Source: Spongilla lacustris (Eukaryota > Porifera > Demospongiae > Spongillida > Spongillidae). Taken from it: 64,000 nt of DNA. The translations under genes were made by a program, and so were the position numbers. Under the pieces are notes generated by a model. That model did no database searches. It was given only the letters and a program-made list of their open reading frames with translations, and was not told the DNA's origin. The stretch is from assembly GCA_949361645.1 (NCBI GenBank), contig OX442415.1, positions 7,033,573-7,097,572 of the forward strand, read 5' to 3'. Position 1 is the stretch's first letter, and each line of letters begins with the position of its first letter. Below are positions 36,000 to 47,500 of the stretch, one piece after another.

Positions 36000-36300
36000 G
36001 GTGTCTTCAGCTTGCTCTTCATTATATCTCCTGATTCTCCTCCTATAATTTCTTTTGAAGTGTTTGGTGAGCACATTCCACTAACCCGTGGCTCAGTGGA
36101 TGAGAAGGTCGACCACTAACTATAGCTAATTGTATTTGTGTGTGCCACATTGCCTGTAAACCTTAAAATGACATGATTTACAAATTCTCGGCCATTGTCC
36201 GAGCGAAGTGTGCGAGGTATACCAAATTAGGGGAAAAATCTGCATGTTTAAAACATTTGCAACATTTTATAGCTGTTTTGCTTTCAATGGCATAGGCAAG
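36000..36300 (-). pseudogene. Integrase core fragment inside Ginger-like element
   Basis: The - strand reads AIESKTAIKMLQMF, then GIPRTLRSDNGREFVNHVI (including the second catalytic Asp in SDNG). After a one-base shift it reads IVSGRPSHPLSHGLVECAHQ, then TLQKKL and a stop. GRPxHPxSxGxVE carries the catalytic Glu of DDE integrases of the KRBA2/Ginger type. The first Asp region is missing. Stops and one frameshift show it is dead. Confidence 0.75.
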
Positions 36301-36654
36301 ATTGAATTTGGACCAATGATTTATACATTAATTATGAAGAATGCACACATGCAGTTCATTTCTCTATGTGGCAACTGGCAAATAAAATGTGCACAAGTGA
36401 CATGCACAATTGCCAATGCAACACAGCCAGTGTTTATTGAAGATACATGTACTGTATGGTACACCAGGCTTGCAAAATTCTTTACTAGGATCCACTGGTG
36501 TCTGGTCCCTTTGAAGTGATTGGAGGCTGGAAAGAATTTTCACTCCTCTCAGTACATACATGTAGCAGCAGATCTGTTCGATTCTTATGTCAACCGGACG
36601 TCTTATCAGCATAGAATTCGTTGCTTTTGATAGGCAAAATAATATAAACTAATG

Positions 36655-36950
36655 TGCATGGTCTTTTGGCGTTGGCTTTTGCCACTGCTTTTTGTGCTGG
36701 GCCGGGAAGACCCCCAGTACTTGCACTTCAACACTGAAGGTACATCCATAAGGAACCATTTACAACAGTGTTTAGAGAATGTTGTGATACAACCCTTTCC
36801 TTCTGAAATGCTGAAAAGAAGGAGAGCGCGTAGCAACATGAAAAATGACAAGATTGAGATGTTTTGCACGTGCCGGAGTACCGAAGACAAAGGTATGTTG
36901 GAGTGTGTTAAATGTTCAACCGTATACGTGCATGAAGGAGTCCAATAGGA
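36655..36950 (+). pseudogene. Ulp1-like protease tail with PHD-like Cys motif
   Basis: The + strand reads LLALAFATAFCAG, then after a frameshift REDPQYLHFNTEGTSIRN, then HLQQCLENVVIQPFP. A basic stretch follows, and then KIEMFCTCRSTEDKGMLEC with a further CxxC-type pair. The pattern (ALAFAxAxCxG, RxHLxxCLE, then CxCRxPE...MxxCxxC) matches proteins I know from sponge and cnidarian genomes that pair a C48/Ulp1-like end with a PHD-type finger. It lies on the strand opposite the integrase remnant, so the two may come from different insertions. Confidence 0.55.
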
Positions 36951-37469
36951 TTGGAATGGAAGACTGTAGCCTAACGTGGCTATGAGACTCATGCAGCTAT
37001 TAGGTATAGCCTGTACGCATTTGACTGTAAATGCTGTAAGCAGTGTTGTCGCGATTTGATACGATGAATTTCTACTTTCATCACAAAACACCAAGTGTGT
37101 ACTAACGCAATTATATGTTAATTTTACAGTCAGACTGTGTACTATTCTCGAAAACTACATAGCGGGTCAAAAAACACCAACCCAATTCAAATCGAGTCAA
37201 GATACATGTAAGTGTAATGCCAAAAACCGGCTTTAAATCCTGTCAACCGGTTTTGAATCGGGTCAACCCGCGGGTCAACCCGATTTAAATCGGGTCACGG
37301 ATTCAAATCGGGCCGTAACATATACCCACATGCAGTTTACCCGCGATTCTATAGTACCAATGATTAAAGTTCTTCAGTATCTCCATTCAGTGACCAATAT
37401 GCGACCTCTGACTCGGATCATTCTGTATTGACGAGTTCACACGTCTCAATAGGAAGCCGGTGTCGTATA

Positions 37470-37748
37470 ATGTACAATGTCCCCCCGGACATTCTGCACT
37501 AGTGCAAACTGTCCCCCTCCAGGGTAAAATGTCCCACCTCAAAACATTTTATTTCATTTATGACAAGGCTGGGAATCATAATGCAATCCTTATATGCATG
37601 GACTTGCAGTGTATAGAGTGGTAGTTTCAAACACGTATACCGTATCGCACAACGGCAGTACATGCATGCGGGATCGCGTTGACGCCATTACTTATCCGTC
37701 GTCAATGCTGCACGTCGTTCCGCCGCTTGAAATGCTCATTGAAACCAA
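37470..37748 (-). repeat. Duplicated block B3 (partner A3, inverted)
   Basis: Diverged inverted match of 17813-18180, with the GTCCCCC-rich part followed by AACATTTTATTTCAT and CCGTATCGCAC words. Confidence 0.6.
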
Positions 37749-38535
37749 TACTGACACACATACACGAACATCTATAGAATACACAGCTCTTATCCTTTCC
37801 GTCGGCGTCGTCAAAGACCAAAACCACGCTCTGTTGACTGTGTTGAGTGCAGGCCATGCAGCTAGATAACATGAGAACTCTGAAACAAAAATAGTTCAGC
37901 CATGAGTAAAATATCGAAGAAGGCCAAAGATAATATCACGTCTAGTTGCAGATTTCCCTCTTCTACATAAAGTGGAGAAATAGTAATGACGTTACATGTA
38001 TTTTTCTAGCTGAATTAACCACCATATTATGCCGTTCATATTCTATGGAAAAGTATCTAATGGCCATGTAATTATATGTAGCCGGGTGTAAAAACCTTGC
38101 TACTGGGATTGAGCGTCCAGCGTGGGAATATAAATGATTCTACCCTGGTTTTGTCGAACAAAATGCATGAATTGAATTATTGCTTCAGATCACTGAGTGC
38201 GACTCTGTAGTTTATGAGTGCCACACACGACCAATGCCCTGCCAGCTGAAAGCAATATACCAGAAGCAGCATAAATCATATGGCCAAACAAATGTATTGC
38301 ACGAAGATTACTGGATCAGTGATTATTATCTTTTGCAATAGCCCGCTTTGCATGCAATAATTCTCTTACAAGTATGATATGGAGTGATTATGTAATGATG
38401 ATATCTCAACAAACAGACTGTATCATATGCTATTTCAGCTAGAAAACAAACTCATGCCAGATTTAGAAAAGTAATAACAAATGCTGGCTCTAGTGTGTAC
38501 ATTATTAATTGAAATCGCCCTGTATACCAGTCAAG
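37749..38535. other. 3' flank of the P450 gene
   Basis: No coding features. Lies directly downstream of the P450 stop codon. No strong AATAAA was identified on the - strand close to the stop. Confidence 0.4.
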
Positions 38536-41500
38536 CTAATTCCTTTGTGTAACTGTGCAGACAATGTCATCTTGACTACGTTTTAAACACTTCTGCTCCA
38601 CCTCCAATAAGTATCCATTTGGTAGTGTAACTGTATAGACTTGGAACAGTCGAGCAATCACAACTTTCAGCATTATCTATCGTAAGGTCAAGTGTGACAT
38701 CATATTTTTCATTCAAGTAAATCACTGACCGTCACGAAGTGTTGCGCCTTGCATTTACGATGAGCAATGCCAAATGGAAAATAAACAAATGGACTAGGCC
38801 TGTGGGAGCAAAGCTGGTATGTAAGTATGCTGAGAAGAAATGAACTAACCTTTTATTTTCAGGACTGAAGCGAGATGGCTTGAATCTTTCTGGATCCTCA
38901 AAATACTGTGACATACGACTTATTATTCCAGGAGGTGACTAAATTAAAAATAACACCAGAACTGGAATGAATAGCTTGTATGCAGATAGCTTTAATCAAA
39001 ATTTGCCTGTACTTTGGCATGTTCAAAGGATACTTATGTGTGCCCAATTTGCAGGAGTGTAAATAAGTCAAACCGCGGGAAATCTAATGTTATCTTTTAA
39101 AGCTCATCGCAATTCATAATTACTAACACACCAGTTGCTAAATTTATTCATGTGTGATATTCTATTCAGTAAAAATGCTTTTCAAGTGAATTCTTTTTAT
39201 GTTGTTGCTAAGCTAGTCAGTCTATTTGCAGATACATAGCAACTATTTTAACAAGATCACAAATATACATTCATTGCTGTTCCTGGTGGTATGAAAAATC
39301 CACTGAGTGTGACACCACCTGCTGGAGATTTTCTTGAAAATGGGTTTGCTGGAGGATATAGCCTTGCAGTTTCTTCTATTACCTGCGGTCGCATTCGTTT
39401 TGGTTCATAAAGAGCAAAAGAACCAAATTTTACCTGTTCTATATATTTGAGCTTATCAAGGTCTTGGATGGTTATTTCTTTCCTGTTTCCCAACACCTCA
39501 TTAACCTCAGACAAAATCTGCTCCAAAACATCTTCATGCTGGCATATGAGGACAACAGCAAATGACAGCAGACTGGCAGCAGGTTCAAAACCTGCAATGA
39601 TTTTACTATAATTACTATAAATGTGCAATTGAAAAGATATACAGTTATTCGGTCTGATTGTACTCTATCCGAGGTCTATATTATTGGATTACCGCTGATC
39701 TACATTGTACCTGTCTAAAACAATGCATACTTAAAGAACTAAACACCTTACCTCCAGTATGCAAATTAATGAAGTTATCTACAAGATGTTCAACATCATC
39801 AGATTTCTCCTTGGCTATCGTAATACAATAATTGATAAAACATAATATCATAAAGAGTGGTAGTTAATCTGCACTTACAGGATTGTCTAAGGAGTTGAGT
39901 AAGCATGTCATTGGGTACTTCTTCCCCCTTATCCAGAGCCCTTTTCCTCTTCAAAATGCATTCTCTGCCAAGCATTCGTAAAGTACGTGCTGCTTCACAG
40001 TATCCTTCACTTTTAGAGGGATTCAAGTACTGAAAGAGATGTAGTGCATTCACTTCGAAATAAATGTCCTACATAATACCGATATACTGTACATGTGGAA
40101 CAAATAAAACGCAACCATCACTAATTACATTCCATTGCTTGCTTTTCATCTTAATTCTAAATCCTCCAATGTAAACATCGACTAAATTTCATTCAGGTAG
40201 ATTGATGCGGATGTACATGTAGAATTTTGGAGTAAACAATGGGGTTACAGTAACCATGCAAAGAGGAGGGCTTTCTGGGGGCACAACCAGAGATGGATTG
40301 TAAGTGTGCCCTATCGGCCACTGAGGATAGGTAAACAGGGCATAATATATTGTCCTAATTTTGATTACACTTGTAAATACATAGCAACGCGTACCTAGCA
40401 ACCAATGGTAGCAATCGTAATGACCGTACGTTGCAACGCGTACTTAGCTGCCAGGCATATTATGTTATCAACTTGCAGTCACCCGTAATGTGTTTCATTC
40501 CCATCGTGTACAGGCCGGAGAACATGCACATCCTTTGTGACAGCAATAAATCGATCAATGTGCGTATAGTATTTGCATTGGGCGGCTTCTATATATGGCA
40601 CAGTCAAAACATTTTAAAAGATAGTTGGACAGGAAAGCTTTTGCATTTACAATCAGTGGACTTACAGTTCTTAGGACAAATGTCACAACATGCACAACTA
40701 ATAACTTGTGCTGTTGAACACTCAAAGGCAGGTCCAGTGGTAGATTAACTGCATATAGGCAACATTATGCCACAAAACTGTGAAGTACGACGATATCAGC
40801 CCGTGATTTACAAGTGTAATGTGGATTGCATAACATATTATGGAAGCAATGTATGATTATAGTAGTTGAATATCAGTGGCAGTATGCTGATTTTGCAGTT
40901 CTCAAGAATGATATTCCTGGTGCTACATCCAACATCAAATTGAATATATCTGGCACAGCACTGTCAAGGGCAATGGACAACATACAGGGAGACAGCACCT
41001 TAAATGGCCTTCATATCAACTTCTAAAAGTGCCAGATACTCAGTTACATGTAGCAAGCAAGATCTTTCAATGCTACATCTCAGCTGAGACCCTGTATTGT
41101 AACACGTTGCGCGTTTTTAGATCACTGCCTTCATTGAGAAGAAAGGAAGCAACCAATTTCTATCCCTTTTGCCTAAGCTATGTGACCCTCCCCCCCTCCC
41201 CCAATCTGTGATTGCTTTTCTCAGGGTAATATGGATATGTGCTTCATTCTGCAGGATGGCACATTTAGCTCGTTCAATCCCATGCACTGTGCATCATTGG
41301 AAGCATTTGCCAGTTTTGATGATCACTTACTGCTTAGAGTGCTAACTGGAGATAAAGCTAACACCATGGGCTTACAATCAAGTGCAACTTGGTCAGAGGT
41401 ACATGTATGGAGGGAGGGCTAGGATCACACTCCCTGAACACCCATGCACAAGCGCCTACATCGCCTCCTTGTCTACCTCACTAACACCAATCCATCCATC

Positions 41501-44500
41501 AGAACTGACTAGGGGAGCAATCATCCAGGCCAGGACCACAAGGCTGGCTGGGGCATTTGAGATCCACAAGTTTAGCCAATGTATTCAACAAAACATTATG
41601 TTCAGCCATAAATAAAACAATGGCCTTCTTCTGCTGCACCTTGATGGCATAGCATTGCCCTGTCTGCTTGTGCTTGCCTAGGTACACCTAAAACCAAGGG
41701 GTCATGGAGGGTTCAGGCCTGGTAAGGAGGCCCTCACCTTACCAAAGCTTCCCTTAGCAATGACCTTCAGTAGGTCAACGTTTGTAATGCTAGCCTCTGT
41801 GATGCCATCATGGAATTCAATGGGAAGGTAGCATGTAGTGAACGCTCTCTTGGAAGGTGTACAAGGTACTTCCCATCATCAGCACATCAGCCATCAAGAA
41901 AGTGGGCTTCCTTTCTTTGCTTGATGGAGCATCCACAGTAGACAAGGCCAGACTACTAGCTGTCTCTGCTCCCCAAGCACATGCTTGGCTGAAGGCACAA
42001 TCTCCAAAATTTTCTACCTAATGAAGTCCAAACCTTAGTGAAATGGTGGCTCAGGATTCCACTTTTTACAGATGATGTAGTCACAAGGGACAACCGCCTT
42101 CGTGACAGCTTCACAGATTTCTGCCTTAGGGCTTGTCTTGCAAATGGACATGAAAGAAGTTGTGGGCCCACCTCATCAAAGGAAGAACACATCTGGCTGA
42201 TGTACATGTATTGGTGCCTAGCTTGTTTCTCTCATGCCCAGCAGCATTTGACTTGGAAGTGATTAATCCACTCAACTTAAAAATTTGCAAGCATGACCTT
42301 AAGTTATATTGCTGAGCTGGGAGAGCAGGACAAACATGCCATTCCTTGCACAAAGAGAGGTTGGTTGTGTGTCCCAATGGAGGTATTTAGTGGTTGAGGA
42401 AAACGAGGCACAACAAACTCTCTCAATGGTTGCCAAGAAGCTAGCCATCAAGACAAGCCATTTCTGGCCCGAGGGGGGATTGCACTGATGCAGAATGCTA
42501 GGGCTTTGCTTGGAAGAAGAATCACAAGTGAAGGAGATATTTTTTAGTGCAACTCAGTATTTAGTTAATGCATACATATGAGTAGCTAAATATACATTAC
42601 ATGTTCATTATTATCATTATTTAAAAATTCTATGTTGTTAAGTATTTACAAGTAAAATTATCACTGACCTTAAAAAATGGAGGACCAAATATTCCTGTTC
42701 CCATTCCTTCCAGTGCAAGATCCCAAAGTTCACTGACATCAGATACCTTCACACGTTTCATACATAATGATGTATTTTTCCACTCAGCAGAATAGCCAAA
42801 TGAAAAAAAAATCTGTAGGTATCAAATAAGTGAATTTGAATGTAAATAATGTTTGGTATATAGTACTATTCAGTACAGACTAATCAAATTAGCACATTTG
42901 ATTGTGATGCAATTATGCATATATTTTTTGCAACTGGACACAACTAGCACATACATTCAGTATTCATTATGTACTTATATTTTACAATGGAACTAGACTA
43001 TTATGCATAAGGTATGTGAGTCATCAAATAATTGCATGCATGTAAAACAAAAAGCTGAATCAGCTTGTGAAAAGGGAATACACCAATCATTCTGTGTAAA
43101 GAACAGCTATTTTTGAATGTGTTAAATGCAATCAACCATGCAGGGAAACTCTTTAATTTTAATTCTGGAGTACATTAAGTGGTATATGGGTATTAATATC
43201 CCTTTTGTGTCCTTATCACCTAATTATGAAACATTAAAGTTTAGAATCATTAAAGGATGCTGGTAAATAAAAAATCTAGAGATCACTGTTTCTGGTGTAT
43301 AAATATCTATATTAAATCAGTACATTGAGCTTTAGCTCCTACCTTACTAACGAAATCCATAGCTGCTGAGTAGATTTCTTTTTTCATATGAACTTCGGTG
43401 TTACCATCAGCTAGTGGTTGCAACTTTTTTATAAATGCATCTGTACACTCGCAAAACTTCTGGCAAAGGTTCTCCACAAAACTACAGGAAATCGATGTGC
43501 ATAACTCATGCATGCAAATCAGTCACTTTGACTTACCCTTTATCGAAGACTTGGTCATAAAGAGGTGAAATATTTTTCCACTTATCATGGTCACAAATGC
43601 ATAACAATCCATCTCCGAAATATCTGTTCACGGATACAAGTAGTAGTAACGGTTGTACAATAATAGAACCCCAGTACAGAGACGAAAAAAAAAAAAAACA
43701 CCATTGTGTAGAAAACGTAGTGCTGCATTTAATGCTTAATGGTACTATCAGTTTATCATATAATTTTGTGCTTTTGGACAAGTGCACTTCAGATCCAATG
43801 TACGGAAGAGCTACAGAAAAAAACCACATTAAAGGATTTTATCAAATCAAATGACCACTAAGCTAGTAGCTTTTTAGTATGTCTCCAACTGCAGAGCTGG
43901 CAAGGGCTAACGCAATTCTGATTCATTTATTCCATACCTTTTTAAAAAAAGGTATTCCTTAGTATGTGTGTCTCCAATTAGGTGCCTTTGCTCCGTTTAA
44001 TAATTCAGGATTCCTCATTTGGTATACACTATAGCTAATCGCTCAATCGTACCTTACATGTAAAATCATTCGTGTAAATAATTCTAATGATTTTGTTTTG
44101 GATACTGACAACGCATTGCTCACTAGTGCTTCAACCATCGTTGTATCAGTTGTATGGGTATTTACAGCAATAATTCATGAACACTAAAACATACACTTGA
44201 TTGTAATTCCTCACCTTTCTCCGAACACGTAACTAAATTTTTTTGTTAAATCATTGTATTTTCCAATAGACTGGGTGGTAAAAACAGTCTGCAAAGAAAC
44301 GCGAGTGAGACGTTTGTATCCAAAATGTACCACCATATTTACCTGTATGTCTGCTGGATCTAGAACGTAAACAAGCGGCTCCGTAAAAAGGTACACGACG
44401 AACAAGCCTCCTACTTCAGATTGCCTGAAATACGACTCAGATTATGCGCATTACACCACTGGCGATAGAACAATGTATTGGGGACGCCACCATTACCACA

Positions 44501-47500
44501 TTTGCGCTCTCCTAGATTAATTAAGGAAGCACATCGTGACACACGCGTTTATTTGCCACTTTATATTAGCAATTTTTACACAACTATTTTTTTATTTTAT
44601 GTACTGATATAGTAAGTTTATGTAACTATAATTGGGACAGTGTCCAGCAAAATCGGGCTTGTGGGGTTATAATTTTATCACTATAAAAATTGCACCTTGT
44701 ACTAAACAACACATCTTCGCGACGGTACTACGTTTTCCTTTCAAACTTCGTACATTTGTTCCAACACCATTTCTCTGTGTGAAAATCAATTTTTGTGATC
44801 TACACATTTTCCGTGCCGTGGATACAACAATCGTAAACCCCACGGGTTAGAATTCCTCATTTCTCCACGTACGAGTGTTGAAAACGCGTCAAATTCGGGT
44901 TGCACTTAGAGGAGTCCTGTAGCTATTGGTTTGTTCTGTTCGTTGATTTCTATATCATCCGTTACGGAGATACAGTTGAACAAACTACGGGCACGTTTTC
45001 CCGCTTGATTCGCGCCAATGATTTTGGCAAATCGCGTTCCGCTCAGTGAATGGGAAGGCGGTGATTATATCATTGGCGCGAATCAAGCGGGAAAATGTGC
45101 CCGTAGTTTGCTCAACTGTATCTCCGTAACGGATGATTCAGAAACTAACGAACAGAACAAATCAATAGATACAGGACTCCTCTATGCACACTCCGAATTT
45201 GACACGTTTTCAACATTCGTACGTGGAGAAATGTGGATTTCTAACCCGCTGGGTTAACGATTGTTGTATCCACGGCACGGAAAAGGTGCAGATCACAAAA
45301 ATCGATTTTTACACAGAGAAAAGGTGTGGGAACAAGTGTATGAAATTTAAAAGCAAAAGGCAGTACCGTCGCGAAGATGTATTGTTTAGTACAACGTGCA
45401 ATTTTTATAGTGATAAAATTATAACCCCACAAGCGCGATTTTGCTGGACACTGTCCCAATTATTAACGAATTTATACATGAATTGAACATAACAACATAG
45501 ACTACTAATAGAATTAATAAACATGTGGCTATGCTACGAATTCATCGCCTGGAACATCAGCACATTGCTAATAAAGATCTAGCATATGCTCTCACCATTG
45601 TGTACACGTACCTTTAGTAATGATTACGTAATGCATAAATTTGCCTTACGTCACGAAAAAGTTACCTTAGTAGAGGTACGTAGGAACTGTTTGCGCAATA
45701 TCGACACTTATCACCATCCAAGAGCCTCTTTACAGACTCAAAACTTAAATAGTTATAGCCCAGAGTGTTCTAGAAAAAGCATGCGAATGCGTACCCCGTC
45801 TAGCAACAGCATGCTCAAATATATGCCCGCTAGCAAGCATGACATACACATGTAATTAAAACTTGGCTTTGCATGTCAGGCTGCGTACGCCCATGTGTTT
45901 GGTTACTATAAAGTTAACATTCCCACCTGCCAAACAATGGACCCTTTGCATGAAAGATCGGAAGTACGATAAACGTCACGTCTGGAGTAAAAACCACAGC
46001 GGTTGCCTAGAGACATTGTGTCACGTCCGCGGACCTTTGCGTAATAAAATGGCAACGCTCGGAGTCAGCTCAGACATTGATCCTTCGGCCGATCCAGTTC
46101 CTGATCAAACTATGCTGCCAACAGTAAGTTTGACCGGGTCTGACATACCCAGAGCCTTTTTAAAGCCATCCATTTAAAAAGGCTCTGGGTATGTCGGACT
46201 CGGTCAAGCTTACTGTTGACAGCATAGTTTGACCAGGAACTGAATCGGCCGAAGGATCACTGTCCGAGCGGGAAGGAATGACTATGAGCATTGCCATTTT
46301 ATTACGCAAAGGTCCGCGAACGTGACACAATGTCTCTAGGCAACCGCTGTGACTTTTACTCCGGACGTGACGTTTATCGTACTTCCGATCTTTCATGCAA
46401 AGGGTCCATCCCATTATTTGGATGACTTCTCTAATGGATCACTATACTAGTAGTCACATGCAGAACAGGAATGCATGTAGCCCACACAGCGGTTGGCCTA
46501 CGCCATGTAATGCCAATTCACTCACTAGTACTCCCCCATTTACCTCAACAAAAGGTACGTTGTTGGACATGACTGTATGAGCACTATGGGCCTACATCAT
46601 TTCTTTTCAATTCAGAATAACCGGACCCTGCACCTCTATTATGGCGGCGACGGCCCTGGGGAAAAGTATGCGCCGCGACAAACGTGCTAGATACCAATAG
46701 TGTTGATATCGTGAGGCCCACGCGATTTAATAGAATTTATCTATTTCAGTTAAAAGAAACGAGAGCCAAAGTTGGCGCGTAAAACTTTGATTCTAGTTTG
46801 TGGATTAAAAACTAATAAATAAAAATTGCGCTCGCTTGTTACAACTAATATGGACAAATGTGGGGAAAAGTTTTAGAGACCTATAGAGCTCCAGGAATCT
46901 CTTATCGTTCATATCGAGAAATTGGCGGTCAAAAGGATTACGCGGTATTCGGTCATTGCGTAATTCAATGTCTATAGAAAATGTATGGACGCATTCAGAA
47001 AACTGCAGCTAACTGCAGAAATAAAAATTATATTGACTAGGTGCTCTCGGATTTGCTATGTGGGGACTATTTAGCATATTTTGAGTACTTTAACGCACCG
47101 TAGGTACCTATATCCGCACTTCCACATTAATTATGCAAGGTTTCCAATGTCCATTCATTTTATCTCATTTACTTATTCAGTCATCAATATTTTCCCAACC
47201 AAATGATATTTTCCTTCGGTGCCACCGGATTATATGAGAGTAATCAATGCACTTATTTTTCATCATTTTTTCAGAGCTTAGGGCCTTCAAATCGCGCTTC
47301 CCTTGAATGGTTAGTGAGATACACCCCAAATCCAAAACGCATAATATCACGTGCTACTCTTTCGTCAGTTGGCCGTGCCCAGACCGAGCTGTTCTGTAAG
47401 TACAAGTAGTTAATGATGATATGTATTGCAAATTGATGTCTATAACCACGACCCCACCCACCACTATAATGTACACAACAACTTAACGTGCAAAATAACT

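Larger units (their letters stand above)
35259..37320. mobile_element. 2.06-kb Ginger-like DNA transposon (degraded)
   Basis: Long inverted ends start TGTTACGGCCCG and continue TTTGAATCCGTGACCCGATT, flanked by TATA on both sides (35255-35258 and 37321-37324). TG...CA ends, a 4-bp target duplication and an integrase remnant fit the Ginger group, whose transposases derive from retrotransposon-type integrases. An open frame from 35361 reads MYAAEIVGVSESEFDAILSE, then KSPPNGKRGTSGVYYSV, and is unrecognised. GGGTTGACCCG words recur near the ends. All ORFs are broken. Confidence 0.72.

Noticed and set aside
38732..38914. P450 exon 12 read through into its intron as a separate ORF
   Set aside because: A GTTAGT donor after SPENKR and an in-frame heme-loop exon at 38799-38730 show it is one exon of the P450 gene.
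44632..46414. Mirror-image frames starting MGQCPAKS and those containing [14 protein letters not shown]
   Set aside because: Same reason: each pair reads the two arms of a fold-back element.
46630..46700. ATGGCGGCGACGGCC as the start exon of a gene, perhaps RNF113
   Set aside because: The frame stops after 19 codons, no donor was found in frame, and the residues do not match the RNF113 N-terminus.
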